Part shown: piece by piece, positions 23,361 through 30,780 of the stretch
Numbering within the stretch: the first letter of the stretch is position 1
Layout: each line of letters starts with the position of its first letter
From: Aureimonas sp. Leaf427
GTDB lineage: Bacteria; Pseudomonadota; Alphaproteobacteria; Rhizobiales; Rhizobiaceae
Direction of reading: 5' to 3'
Assembly: GCF_001425485.1 (NCBI RefSeq)
Contig: NZ_LMQW01000011.1
Coordinates: 1-55,775, forward strand
DNA length: 55,775 nucleotides
Program-made: the position numbers and the translations under genes
The notes under the pieces: model-generated
The model's input: only the letters and a program-made list of their open reading frames with translations
Told to the model about the DNA's origin: nothing
The model's database searches: none

Positions 23361-23440
23361 AACGGCTCTAAACGGGCGGGAGGAGGGTCGGAACGCCCTC
23401 CGGCCTTGCCATTTGCAGCGCGACGCCGCATGACCCGGCC

Positions 23441-24205
23441 ATGGCAGCCACCGAAGAACAGCATCTTTCCCGCGTGCGGCTCGATCAGCTCGTCGCCGAG
23501 CGGGGCCTCGTCGCGAGCCGTGCGCGGGCGCGCGACGCGATCCTGCGCGGTCATGTGCGCGTGAACGGGCAGGTCGTGACCAAGCCCAGCCTCAATGTCG
23601 AGCCCGACTCCCAGCTCGATCTCGACGATCCCGCCGCCGACTTCGTCTCGCGCGGCGGGCTCAAGCTCGACGCGGCCCTCGACGCCTTCGGCATCGACGT
23701 CGCCGGCCGCTCGGCGCTCGACGTCGGCGTCTCCACCGGCGGCTTCACCGATTCGCTCTTGAAGCGCGGCGTCGCCCATGTCGTGGCGATCGATGTCGGC
23801 CACGGCCAGCTCCACCCGCGCATCGCCGCCGACGAGCGCGTCAGCGCCATCGAGGGGCTGAACGCCCGCGATCTCGACGAGGATCATCTCGGCGGCCACG
23901 CCATCGACCTCGTCGTCGCCGATGTCAGCTTCATCTCGCTCCGGCTCGCGCTGCCGCCCGCGCTCGATCTCGCCGAGCCCGGCGCCGATGCCGTGCTCCT
24001 GGTGAAGCCGCAGTTCGAGGCCGGCCGCGAAGCCATCGCCAAGAACGGCCTCCTGCGCGATCCCGACAGCGCGACGGCGGTCGCCGAGAGTCTCAAGGAC
24101 TGGCTGGGCGAGCAGGAGGGCTGGACGGCCATCGCGCTCATCCCCTCCTCGATCGAGGGCGGGGACGGCAACCGGGAATTCCTCCTCCACGGCCGCAAGG
24201 CATGA
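23441..24205 (+). CDS. tlyA: TlyA family RNA methyltransferase / hemolysin A-like
   Basis: 254 residues. An N-terminal S4 RNA-binding domain (RLDQLVAERGLVASRARARD in parts, VRVNGQVV) is followed by an FtsJ-like SAM methyltransferase domain with VSRGGLKLDAALDAF, ALDVGVSTGGFTDSLL, VVADVSFISL and LVKPQFE. Known TlyA enzymes 2'-O-methylate rRNA; the exact target here is inferred. The stop overlaps the next gene in an ATGA. Confidence 0.93.
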   Translation: MAATEEQHLSRVRLDQLVAERGLVASRARARDAILRGHVRVNGQVVTKPSLNVEPDSQLDLDDPAADFVSRGGLKLDAALDAFGIDVAGRSALDVGVSTGGFTDSLLKRGVAHVVAIDVGHGQLHPRIAADERVSAIEGLNARDLDEDHLGGHAIDLVVADVSFISLRLALPPALDLAEPGADAVLLVKPQFEAGREAIAKNGLLRDPDSATAVAESLKDWLGEQEGWTAIALIPSSIEGGDGNREFLLHGRKA

Positions 24206-25428
24206 GCCGCACGCTTCTCATCGACCATCTCGGCGCCAAGGGCGACGGCGTCGCGCTGGAGGACGGCGCGCCGCTCTACGTGCCCTTCACCCTGCCGGGC
24301 GAGCGGGTCGAGGCCGAAATGTCCGGCGCGCGCGGCCGGCTCGTCCTCGTCGAGACGCCCTCGCCCCGCCGCGTCGAGCCGCCCTGCCCGCATTTCGGCA
24401 CCTGCGGCGGCTGCGATCTCCAGCATGCCGATGCCGCGCTCTACCGCGCCTACAAGCGCGATCTCGTCGTCTCCGCGCTGGCGAGCCGCGGCATCGAGAC
24501 CGAGGTGGCGCCGCTCGTTCCCGGCCGCCGCGGCACGCGCCGCCGCGCCGTCTTCTCCGGCATGAAGGACGGCAACCGCATCGACTTCGGCTTTTTCGGC
24601 GCTCTGACGAACACGATCGTGCCGATCGAGACCTGCCTCGTCGTGGTGCCCGAGATCGCGCGCCGCCTGTCCGATCTGCGCGCCCTCGCGCTCCTCGTCG
24701 CCGGCCGGGCCACGCCGATGCGCATGGTGGTGACGGCGAGCGACGTCGGCTTCGACATTTCCCTCTCCGACACCGCCAAGATCACCGACACGCTGCGCCA
24801 GTCGATCGTCGCCTTCGCCCTGCGCCAGGATTTCGCGCGCGTGACGGTGGGCGACGAGACGATCGTCGAGACGCGCCGTCCGACGATCGACGTCGCGCGC
24901 TCCACCGTGCCCCTGCCGCCCGGCGGTTTCCTCCAGGCGACGGCGGAGGCCGAGGAGGCCATGTCGGCGCTCGTCACGCGCCATCTCGCCGGCTCGAAAT
25001 CCGTCGCCGACCTCTTCGCCGGCATCGGCACGTTCGGCCTGCGGCTCGCGCGCACCTCGGCCGTGCATGCGGTGGAAAGCGAGGAAAAGGCGCTCGCCTC
25101 GCTCGACGCCGCGCGCCGCAAGTCGCAAGGGCTGAAACCCGTGACGACCGAGCGCCGCGATCTCTATCGCCGGCCGATGACCGCCAAGGAACTGTCGCGC
25201 TTTCAGGGCGTCGTCTTCGATCCGCCGCGCGCGGGCGCCGAGGCGCAGGTCCACGAACTCGCGCTCTCGAAGGTCCGGACGGTCGCCGCCGTCTCCTGCA
25301 ATCCCGCGACGCTGGCCCGCGACCTTCGCGTCCTCGTCGACGGCGGCTTCCGCCTTCTCGGCGTGACGCCCATCGACCAGTTCCACTGGTCTCACCATGT
25401 CGAGGCGGTCGCTCTCCTCGAGCGCTAG
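24202..25428 (+). CDS. Class I RNA methyltransferase (RlmC/RlmD/TrmA-like, m5U type)
   Basis: 408 residues. An N-terminal TRAM-like beta-barrel (LIDHLGAKGDGVA ... VPFTLPGERVEAEM) is followed by iron-sulfur cysteines in CPHFGTCGGCDLQHA, the SAM motif VADLFAGIGTFGLRLA, a VFDPPRAGAE motif IV and the catalytic Cys in VSCNPATLARDL. This set marks the family that makes 5-methyluridine in rRNA or tRNA; which position cannot be told. Coupled to tlyA by ATGA. Confidence 0.92.
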   Translation: MSRTLLIDHLGAKGDGVALEDGAPLYVPFTLPGERVEAEMSGARGRLVLVETPSPRRVEPPCPHFGTCGGCDLQHADAALYRAYKRDLVVSALASRGIETEVAPLVPGRRGTRRRAVFSGMKDGNRIDFGFFGALTNTIVPIETCLVVVPEIARRLSDLRALALLVAGRATPMRMVVTASDVGFDISLSDTAKITDTLRQSIVAFALRQDFARVTVGDETIVETRRPTIDVARSTVPLPPGGFLQATAEAEEAMSALVTRHLAGSKSVADLFAGIGTFGLRLARTSAVHAVESEEKALASLDAARRKSQGLKPVTTERRDLYRRPMTAKELSRFQGVVFDPPRAGAEAQVHELALSKVRTVAAVSCNPATLARDLRVLVDGGFRLLGVTPIDQFHWSHHVEAVALLER

Positions 25429-25524
25429 CCTAGACCCTCGACCCAAGGCACATGACGGGCCGGTCATCCGTGGAGCGCGGTCTCCCGGCAGGACCCGGCG
25501 ATCTTGCAGGGAGTGACCGGCCGA

Positions 25525-26166
25525 ATGCTCGAAGCGATCATGGGCTTCGTCGCCGACTACGGCGTCGTCGTGGTCTGCCTCTCGATCCTCGTCGAGTCCT
25601 CGGGCCTGCCCGTGCCCGGCGAGAGCATGCTCGTCGCGGCGGGCGTGCTGGCCAGCCAGGGCCGGCTGGATTTCTGGCAGGTCTTCCTCGCCGCCACGCT
25701 CGGCGGCATCGCCGGGGACAATGTCGGCTATCTGCTCGGCCGCCGATACGGCCGCCGCTTCGTCTACAAATACGGGATCAAGGCCGGCCTGCCGAAGGCG
25801 CGCATCGCCGAGCTGGAGCGGCGGTTCCTGGAGCGCGGACCGCCCATCGTGCTCTTCGCGAGATTCATCTTCATCCTGCGCCAGCTCTGCGGCTTCCTCG
25901 CCGGCACCGCGCACATGCCCTGGTGGCGCTTCTCGTTCTACAACGTGCTGGGCGCGGCGCTCTGGTCCGGCGCCTATGCCGGCGGCGCCTATCTCCTGGG
26001 GGCCGCCGTCGAGCGCTATCTCGCCGCCAGCCACTGGGTCTTCGCCGGCGTCGCCGCGATCTTCGTCGTCGCCCTGTCGACGACCATCTGGAAGTTCCTG
26101 CGCGAGGCACGCGGCGCGCCGAAGGAAGAGGACGACCTTCCCCCGCCTCCGCCGATCGTGCCCTGA
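25525..26166 (+). CDS. DedA family inner-membrane protein
   Basis: 213 residues, about five to six hydrophobic segments. DedA/SNARE-associated signatures: SSGLPVPGESMLVAAGVL, GGIAGDNVGYLLGRRYGRRF (in parts), and ARFIFILRQLCGFLAGTAHMP. DedA proteins act in phospholipid (undecaprenyl or PE) translocation and membrane homeostasis. ATG at 25525 is preferred over the TTG at 25504. The C-terminus is acidic and Pro-rich. Confidence 0.92.
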   Translation: MLEAIMGFVADYGVVVVCLSILVESSGLPVPGESMLVAAGVLASQGRLDFWQVFLAATLGGIAGDNVGYLLGRRYGRRFVYKYGIKAGLPKARIAELERRFLERGPPIVLFARFIFILRQLCGFLAGTAHMPWWRFSFYNVLGAALWSGAYAGGAYLLGAAVERYLAASHWVFAGVAAIFVVALSTTIWKFLREARGAPKEEDDLPPPPPIVP

Positions 26167-26226
26167 TCTTCGAAGGATGCGCCTGGCATCACCCCGAGAT
26201 CGCCGCCCGCGCCGCTATCCCCGCTC

Positions 26227-26979
26227 TCAGCCCTTGCTCTTCGACATGAAGGCCATGAAGGCGGCCCGCGCCTCCGCCGAGGTCAGCCGCTCGCCGAAAT
26301 GCTTGAGCTCCACCGCGATCCGCTCCAGCAGCTCCTCGCGCGGCCCTCGCAGGAGATCGCGCCCGATCGCGAGCGCCTCCGGCGGCTTGGACGCCAGCGC
26401 CTTGGCGGCGGCGAAAGCCTCGGCCTCCACGGCGTCGGCATCGACGAGGCGGGTCACGAGGTCGGCGTCGAGCGCGGCATCGGCGTCGAAGACCTCGCCG
26501 AGCACGAGCAGCGCATAGGCCCGGCGCACGCCCATGAGGCGCGGCCCGAGAAGGCTGGAGCCGGCTTCGGGCACGAGGCCGAGATCGAGGAACGGCGTGC
26601 GGAAGACCGAGCGCGGCGAGGCCAGCACGATGTCGCAATGCATCAGCATGGTGGTGCCGATGCCGATCGCGAGCCCGTCCACCGCCGCGACGATCGGCTT
26701 GGTGCCGGTCGCCAGCGCCTCGATGAAGCTCGTCACCTCGCTCGTCGGCTGGCCGGCCGTGGCGATCGCGACGAAGTCGGCGATGTCGTTGCCCGCCGAG
26801 AAGGCGCCGGGAACGCCCGCGATCAGCGTCGCGCGGATCTCCGGGTCGGCGTCGGCGCGGCGCAGCGCTTCGGCCATGGCGGCATACATCGCCCGGTCGA
26901 TCGCGTTCTTCTTGTCCGGCCGGTTCATCCGCAGCGTCTGGACGCGGTCCTCGACGGTGATCTCGATATGGGCGCTCAT
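26227..26979 (-). CDS. Enoyl-CoA hydratase/isomerase (crotonase) family
   Basis: 250 residues. The crotonase fold has MNRPDKKNAIDRAMY, the oxyanion-hole segments FSAGNDIADF and AAVDGLAIGIGTTM, FRTPFLDLGLVPEAGSS and the C-terminal SAEARAAFMAFMSK. One catalytic Glu is likely in LVPEAGSS; the other canonical Glu of hydratases is not obvious, so it could be an isomerase. It is coupled to the acyl-CoA dehydrogenase upstream by an ATGA overlap, which suggests that the two enzymes act on one acyl-CoA chain. Confidence 0.92.
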   Translation of the reverse strand: MSAHIEITVEDRVQTLRMNRPDKKNAIDRAMYAAMAEALRRADADPEIRATLIAGVPGAFSAGNDIADFVAIATAGQPTSEVTSFIEALATGTKPIVAAVDGLAIGIGTTMLMHCDIVLASPRSVFRTPFLDLGLVPEAGSSLLGPRLMGVRRAYALLVLGEVFDADAALDADLVTRLVDADAVEAEAFAAAKALASKPPEALAIGRDLLRGPREELLERIAVELKHFGERLTSAEARAAFMAFMSKSKG

Positions 26980-28775
26980 GCCGCGATCCCCGTGCCGAGA
27001 ACGGCGCTGGCCGCGGCCTTCAGGCTTGCCGCACCCTCCGTCACCTGCCGCTTCAGGCCGGCCGTCTCGGCGAGGAGATTTTCCGCCATGAAGCGCGCGA
27101 GCGCCACGCGCTCGTCCGCCCCCGCCTCCACCAGCGCGCCGCGCGCCAGATAGACGGCGCCGGCAACGAGGCCGAAGAGCTTGAGATACGGCGTCGCGCC
27201 GGCCAGCGCCGGGTCCGTCTGCTTGGCGGCGAGCTGCTCCGCCAGGAAGGCGGTGGCGGCGCGCAGATCGGCGAGGCCCTCGGACAGCGCCTCGGCCGTG
27301 CGCCCGAAATCCGGCCGGTTGGCGCCGCGCACGGCCTCGATCGTCTCTTCGAGTTCGCTGAGATAGGCCGCAACCGCCCCGCCGCCGGAGAGCGGCAGCT
27401 TGCGCATGACGAGGTCGATCGCCTGGATGCCGTTCGTGCCCTCGTAGATCGGCGCGATGCGCACGTCGCGATAGTGGCGGGCGGCTCCCGTCTCCTCGAT
27501 GAAGCCCATGCCGCCATGGACCTGGATGCCGAGCGAGGCGACCTCGACGCCGACATCGGTCGGGAAGGCCTTGGCGATCGGCGTCAGGAGATGGGCCCGG
27601 TCGCGCCATTCCGCTCGCTCGCCGTCCCCGGCGCTCTCGTCGTGGCTGCGGTCGATCGCATGGCCGCAGGCGAAGGTGATGGCGCGCGCCGCCGCCGTCA
27701 GCGCCTTCATGGTGAGGAGCATGCGCTGGATGTCGGGATGCTCGATGATCGGGCTCATCGCGCCCGCCGTCCCCGCCGAGGAGCGGCCCTGGCGGCGCTC
27801 GCCGGCAAAGGCGATCGCCTGCTGCGTCGCCGCCTCCGCGATGCCGACGCCCTGCGTGCCCACGTGCAGCCGCGCATTGTTCATCATGGTGAACATGCAG
27901 GCGAGGCCCTTGTTCTCCTCGCCGACGAGCCAGCCGATGGCGCCGGCCTCCCCGGTCTCGCCCGTGCCGTCGCCGTAGATCATGGTGCAGGTCGGCGAGC
28001 CATGGATGCCGAGCTTGTGCTCGATCGAATGGCAGAACACGTCGTTGCGGGCGCCGAGCGAGCCGTCCGCGCCGACGAGGAACTTCGGCACGAGGAAGAG
28101 CGAGATACCCTTCACCCCGGCCGGCGCGTCCGGCAGGCGCGCGAGGACGAGATGGACGATGTTGTCGGTCCAGTCGTGCTCGCCATAGGTGATGTAGATC
28201 TTCTGGCCGAAGATGCGGTAGGAGCCGTCGCCGGCCCGCTCGGCGCGCGTGCGAAGGGCCGCCAGATCGGAGCCGGCGGCGGGCTCGGTAAGGTTCATCG
28301 TGCCCATCCAAGCGCCGGTGACGAGCTTTTCCAGATAGATCGCCTTCAGCTCGTCCGAGCCATGCGCCGCGATCGCCTCGACGGCGCCGACGGTGAGCAT
28401 CGGCCCGAGCGCGAAGGCCATGGAGGCGCTGTTCCACATCTCGAAGACCGCCGCCGACAGCGCCACCGGCAGGCCCTGGCCGCCATGGCTCTCCGGCCCG
28501 GTCAGCCCGTTCCAGCCGCCCTCCGCCCATCGCCTGTAGAGATCGGCCCAGCCCTTCGGCGTCGTCACGCGGCCGTTTTCGGCCCGCGCGCCCTCGGTGT
28601 CGCCGATGCCGGCGAGCGGCGCGACCTCCTCGGTCGCGAAACGGCCGGCCTCCTCAAGAATCGCGTCGAGCAGGTCGAGCGACAGTCCGCCGGCTCGGCC
28701 GTCCTCGATGGAGGCGCCGAGGCCGGAGATGGATTTGAGTGCGAACGCGATGTCCGCCACGGGCGCCTTGTACAT
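26976..28775 (-). CDS. Acyl-CoA dehydrogenase, ~600-residue type (DmdC/AcdA-like)
   Basis: 599 residues, longer than the usual 380-residue enzymes because of a C-terminal extension. It opens MYKAPVADIAFALKSISGL, has an acyl-CoA dehydrogenase core (MGTMNLTEPAAGSDLAALRTRA in parts, FGQKIYITYGEHDWT), the EERRQGRSSAGTAG-like central region and APIYEGTNGIQAIDLV, where the Glu is the probable base. Family members include 3-methylmercaptopropionyl-CoA dehydrogenase, but many act on other acyl-CoAs, so the substrate is open. Its upstream region holds the palindrome at 28836-28857. Confidence 0.93.
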   Translation of the reverse strand: MYKAPVADIAFALKSISGLGASIEDGRAGGLSLDLLDAILEEAGRFATEEVAPLAGIGDTEGARAENGRVTTPKGWADLYRRWAEGGWNGLTGPESHGGQGLPVALSAAVFEMWNSASMAFALGPMLTVGAVEAIAAHGSDELKAIYLEKLVTGAWMGTMNLTEPAAGSDLAALRTRAERAGDGSYRIFGQKIYITYGEHDWTDNIVHLVLARLPDAPAGVKGISLFLVPKFLVGADGSLGARNDVFCHSIEHKLGIHGSPTCTMIYGDGTGETGEAGAIGWLVGEENKGLACMFTMMNNARLHVGTQGVGIAEAATQQAIAFAGERRQGRSSAGTAGAMSPIIEHPDIQRMLLTMKALTAAARAITFACGHAIDRSHDESAGDGERAEWRDRAHLLTPIAKAFPTDVGVEVASLGIQVHGGMGFIEETGAARHYRDVRIAPIYEGTNGIQAIDLVMRKLPLSGGGAVAAYLSELEETIEAVRGANRPDFGRTAEALSEGLADLRAATAFLAEQLAAKQTDPALAGATPYLKLFGLVAGAVYLARGALVEAGADERVALARFMAENLLAETAGLKRQVTEGAASLKAAASAVLGTGIAA

Positions 28776-28835
28776 GGTTCGGGTCCTCCTTGCCGCCCGC
28801 GCGAGTGCCGGCAGCCCCGCCATGATCGCTATGCG

Positions 28836-28857
28836 CGATTGACGTAATCGTCAATCG
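28836..28857. promoter_or_regulatory. Palindromic operator, copy 1 (acyl-CoA dehydrogenase / FAH divergent promoter)
   Basis: CGATTGACG, spacer TAAT, CGTCAATCG: perfect nine-base arms 61 bases upstream of the 599-residue dehydrogenase and 143 bases upstream of the divergent FAH-family gene. The TTGACG on either strand could itself be a -35 element, so a bound regulator would block both promoters. A second copy lies upstream of fadE (33119-33138). The form resembles sites of MerR-type LiuR or other fatty/branched acyl-CoA regulators; that assignment is inference. Confidence 0.75.
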
Positions 28858-28999
28858 TCGAGCTATGATGGCGGACCGAGAAAGGCGCGTCGAGCAACTC
28901 GCCAAGCCGTGATCCTGTCCTAGAATGATGGCTAGACACAAAAGGCGAGTCAGGAGGACCGAACGTGGCGAAGCTGCGGTCGGAAGGGGGACGATCGAC

Positions 29000-29842
29000 A
29001 TGCGGCTGGTGCGCTTTGGCGACCGCGGACGGGAGAAGAGCGGGCTTCTCGACGGGATGGATCGGTTGCGCGATCTCTCCGGACATCTCCCGCTGCTCGC
29101 CGGAGAGGCGCTCGATCCGGCAGCGCTCGCCAGGATCGCCGCGCTCGACGCGGAAGACCTGCCCCTGGTCGAGAGCCGCCCGCGCCTCTGCGCGCCGCTG
29201 ATGCACATCGGCAAGATCATCGGCGTCGGGCCCAACTATCACGAGAGCGCGGCGCTCGCCGGCTTCAAGATCCACCCCGAGCCGACCGTCCTCATGAAGG
29301 CGCCGAGCGCGGTATCCGGCCCGAACGATCCGATCGAGATCCCCCGCCTCTCCAACCGCACGGACTGGGGCGTGGAACTCGCGGTCGTCATCGGTCGCAC
29401 GGCGAAATACGTGAATGTCGAGCAGGCGATGGACCATGTGGCGGGCTTCACCCTCGCCAACGACATCACCGAGCGTTCCTTCCAGCTCCAGCGCGGCGGC
29501 CAGTGGTTCAAGGGCAAGTCGCACGACACGTTCGCCCCGCTCGGCCCCTGGCTCGTCACCCGCGACGAACTCCGGCGCTACGACGACATCACCCTTTGGC
29601 TTGACGTCAACGGCGAGCGCATGCAGGAGATCTCGACCTCCCGCATGATCTTCAAGGTGCCCTACCTCGTCTCCTACATCTCCCGCTTCACGCGGCTCGA
29701 CCCAGGCGACGTGATCCTGACCGGCACGCCCGGCGGCGTCGGCCTCTCCATCGACCCACCCCGCTTCCTCGCCCCCGGCGACCGGATGACGCTCGGCGGC
29801 GAAGGCCTCGGCGTCCAGGACTATGTCTGCGTGGCGAGTTGA
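29000..29842 (+). CDS. Fumarylacetoacetate hydrolase (FAH) family protein
   Basis: 280 residues. FAH domain from about residue 70: KIIGVGPNYHESA, EPTVLMKAPSAVSGPND, the metal-binding WGVELAVVIGRTA, GFTLANDITERSFQ, and the RMIFKVPYLVSYISRF ... LTGTPGGVG end. Enzymes of this family include 2-hydroxyhepta-2,4-diene-dioate isomerases, 2,4-diketo-3-deoxy-L-fuconate hydrolases and acylpyruvases; the substrate cannot be told. ATG at 29000 gives the usual MRLVRFGD opening. It is divergent from the acyl-CoA dehydrogenase and may share its operator. Confidence 0.9.
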   Translation: MRLVRFGDRGREKSGLLDGMDRLRDLSGHLPLLAGEALDPAALARIAALDAEDLPLVESRPRLCAPLMHIGKIIGVGPNYHESAALAGFKIHPEPTVLMKAPSAVSGPNDPIEIPRLSNRTDWGVELAVVIGRTAKYVNVEQAMDHVAGFTLANDITERSFQLQRGGQWFKGKSHDTFAPLGPWLVTRDELRRYDDITLWLDVNGERMQEISTSRMIFKVPYLVSYISRFTRLDPGDVILTGTPGGVGLSIDPPRFLAPGDRMTLGGEGLGVQDYVCVAS

Positions 29843-29849
29843 GACGTAT

Positions 29850-30365
29850 CTAGCGATCCGTGATCCCGACGGCGGTTGCGAGCCGCACGTTCGAAGATTG
29901 CGCCGCATTCAGAAGAGCGTCGAAATCTTCGGGAGGATGGCCGTCGTCCAGCATGGCCTTGAAAACCGCATAGGCATCCGCCCGGCTTCCATAGGCCCGC
30001 AGCGTCGCGTCGTCGTTGACCCAGGCGAGGACGATGATCCGGCTGGCGCTGTCGAACCGGAAGAACAGCCGATATTGCTGGAAGGACTTCGCCCGGAACC
30101 AGTGCTTACGCCCGCTGCCGAGCGTGTCGCCCTGGCGAAACTTCGGGGCGGCCGGGTCCGCCGGGATATCCTGCGTCACGAGCTTGAGGATCGCCGCCAG
30201 TCGCTTCGCGCTGGCCTTCGTCCGGTAGGTCGAGGGATCACGCGATCGGTGTGCCGCGACCTCTTCGGCCAAGGCCTCGATCTGGTCCAGAAACACCGGA
30301 TGCGCGTAGATCGACCAACCGTTGACGACGAGAGGAGCCTTCGCCGGCTCCGGTGTCCCGCTCAT
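29850..30365 (-). CDS. yhaV: YhaV-type RNase toxin of a type II toxin-antitoxin pair
   Basis: 171 residues. It matches the YhaV (SohB(PrlF)-YhaV) toxins: VNGWSIYAHPVFLDQIE, FRQGDTLGSGRKHWFRAKSF (in parts), YRLFFRFD, the highly characteristic IIVLAWVNDDATLRAYGS, RADAYAVFKAMLDDGHPP. YhaV is a RelE-superfamily endoribonuclease that inhibits translation. The start overlaps the antitoxin stop in an ATGA. It is convergent with the FAH gene, seven bases apart. Confidence 0.93.
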   Translation of the reverse strand: MSGTPEPAKAPLVVNGWSIYAHPVFLDQIEALAEEVAAHRSRDPSTYRTKASAKRLAAILKLVTQDIPADPAAPKFRQGDTLGSGRKHWFRAKSFQQYRLFFRFDSASRIIVLAWVNDDATLRAYGSRADAYAVFKAMLDDGHPPEDFDALLNAAQSSNVRLATAVGITDR

Positions 30366-30691
30366 TCGTCATCGGGACAAAGAGGCTGGTCGAGATCGAA
30401 TTCGACGTCGCCGACCAGCTCCGCCAGGCGATCCGCCAGCGCTCCGTCGAAGGCCGCGAGATGTTCAGGATGGCTGCGCATATCGCCTTCTAGAAGGTCG
30501 AGAAAGGCCCCGAGCGCGGGATCGGACGGCGTCGGCTCGACCGCGAGTTCGATATAGACCCGCCCGCCCGGCTCGGTGCGATAACGGATCTGGTCGCCCT
30601 TCCCCAGCTTCAGATGCCGGCGCACGGCGCTCGGAACCGTCGTCTGGTAGCGGGCGGTCAGCCTGGAGACGTCTTCGACAGGCGCGCTCAT
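30362..30691 (-). CDS. prlF: PrlF-type antitoxin
   Basis: 109 residues. The N-terminal AbrB/SpoVT swapped-hairpin domain reads SRLTARYQTTVPSAVRRHLKL (in parts) and GKGDQIRYRTEPGG; the acidic C-terminal half would bind and neutralise YhaV. I chose ATG at 30691 because GGAGAG lies just upstream; an ATG at 30718 is in frame but has no ribosome site. PrlF antitoxins repress their own operon, and a palindrome lies across the likely promoter. Confidence 0.9.
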   Translation of the reverse strand: MSAPVEDVSRLTARYQTTVPSAVRRHLKLGKGDQIRYRTEPGGRVYIELAVEPTPSDPALGAFLDLLEGDMRSHPEHLAAFDGALADRLAELVGDVEFDLDQPLCPDDE

Positions 30692-30724
30692 GGCACTCTC
30701 CGGCGGCAGGAATGACATGCCGCC

Positions 30725-30753
30725 AAGGTAATGCAAGTGCATTGCCTCATCAA
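30725..30753 (-). promoter_or_regulatory. Candidate prlF-yhaV promoter with embedded operator
   Basis: On the minus strand TTGATG, 17 bases, TACCTT ends about 34 bases before the prlF ATG. The -10 is weak. Between and across the two hexamers lies the palindrome GGTAATGCAAGTGCATTGCC (plus strand 30727-30746; arms match 8 of 9, spacer two bases). This layout fits autorepression by the PrlF-YhaV complex. Confidence 0.5.
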
Positions 30754-30780
30754 CCCGATCCTCGAACCCTTCGGACAGTG

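Noticed and set aside
29581-29620. TTGACGTCAA palindrome inside the FAH-family gene, similar to the acyl-CoA operator
   Set aside because: It lacks the four-base spacer and lies in coding sequence, so it is not counted as a third operator.
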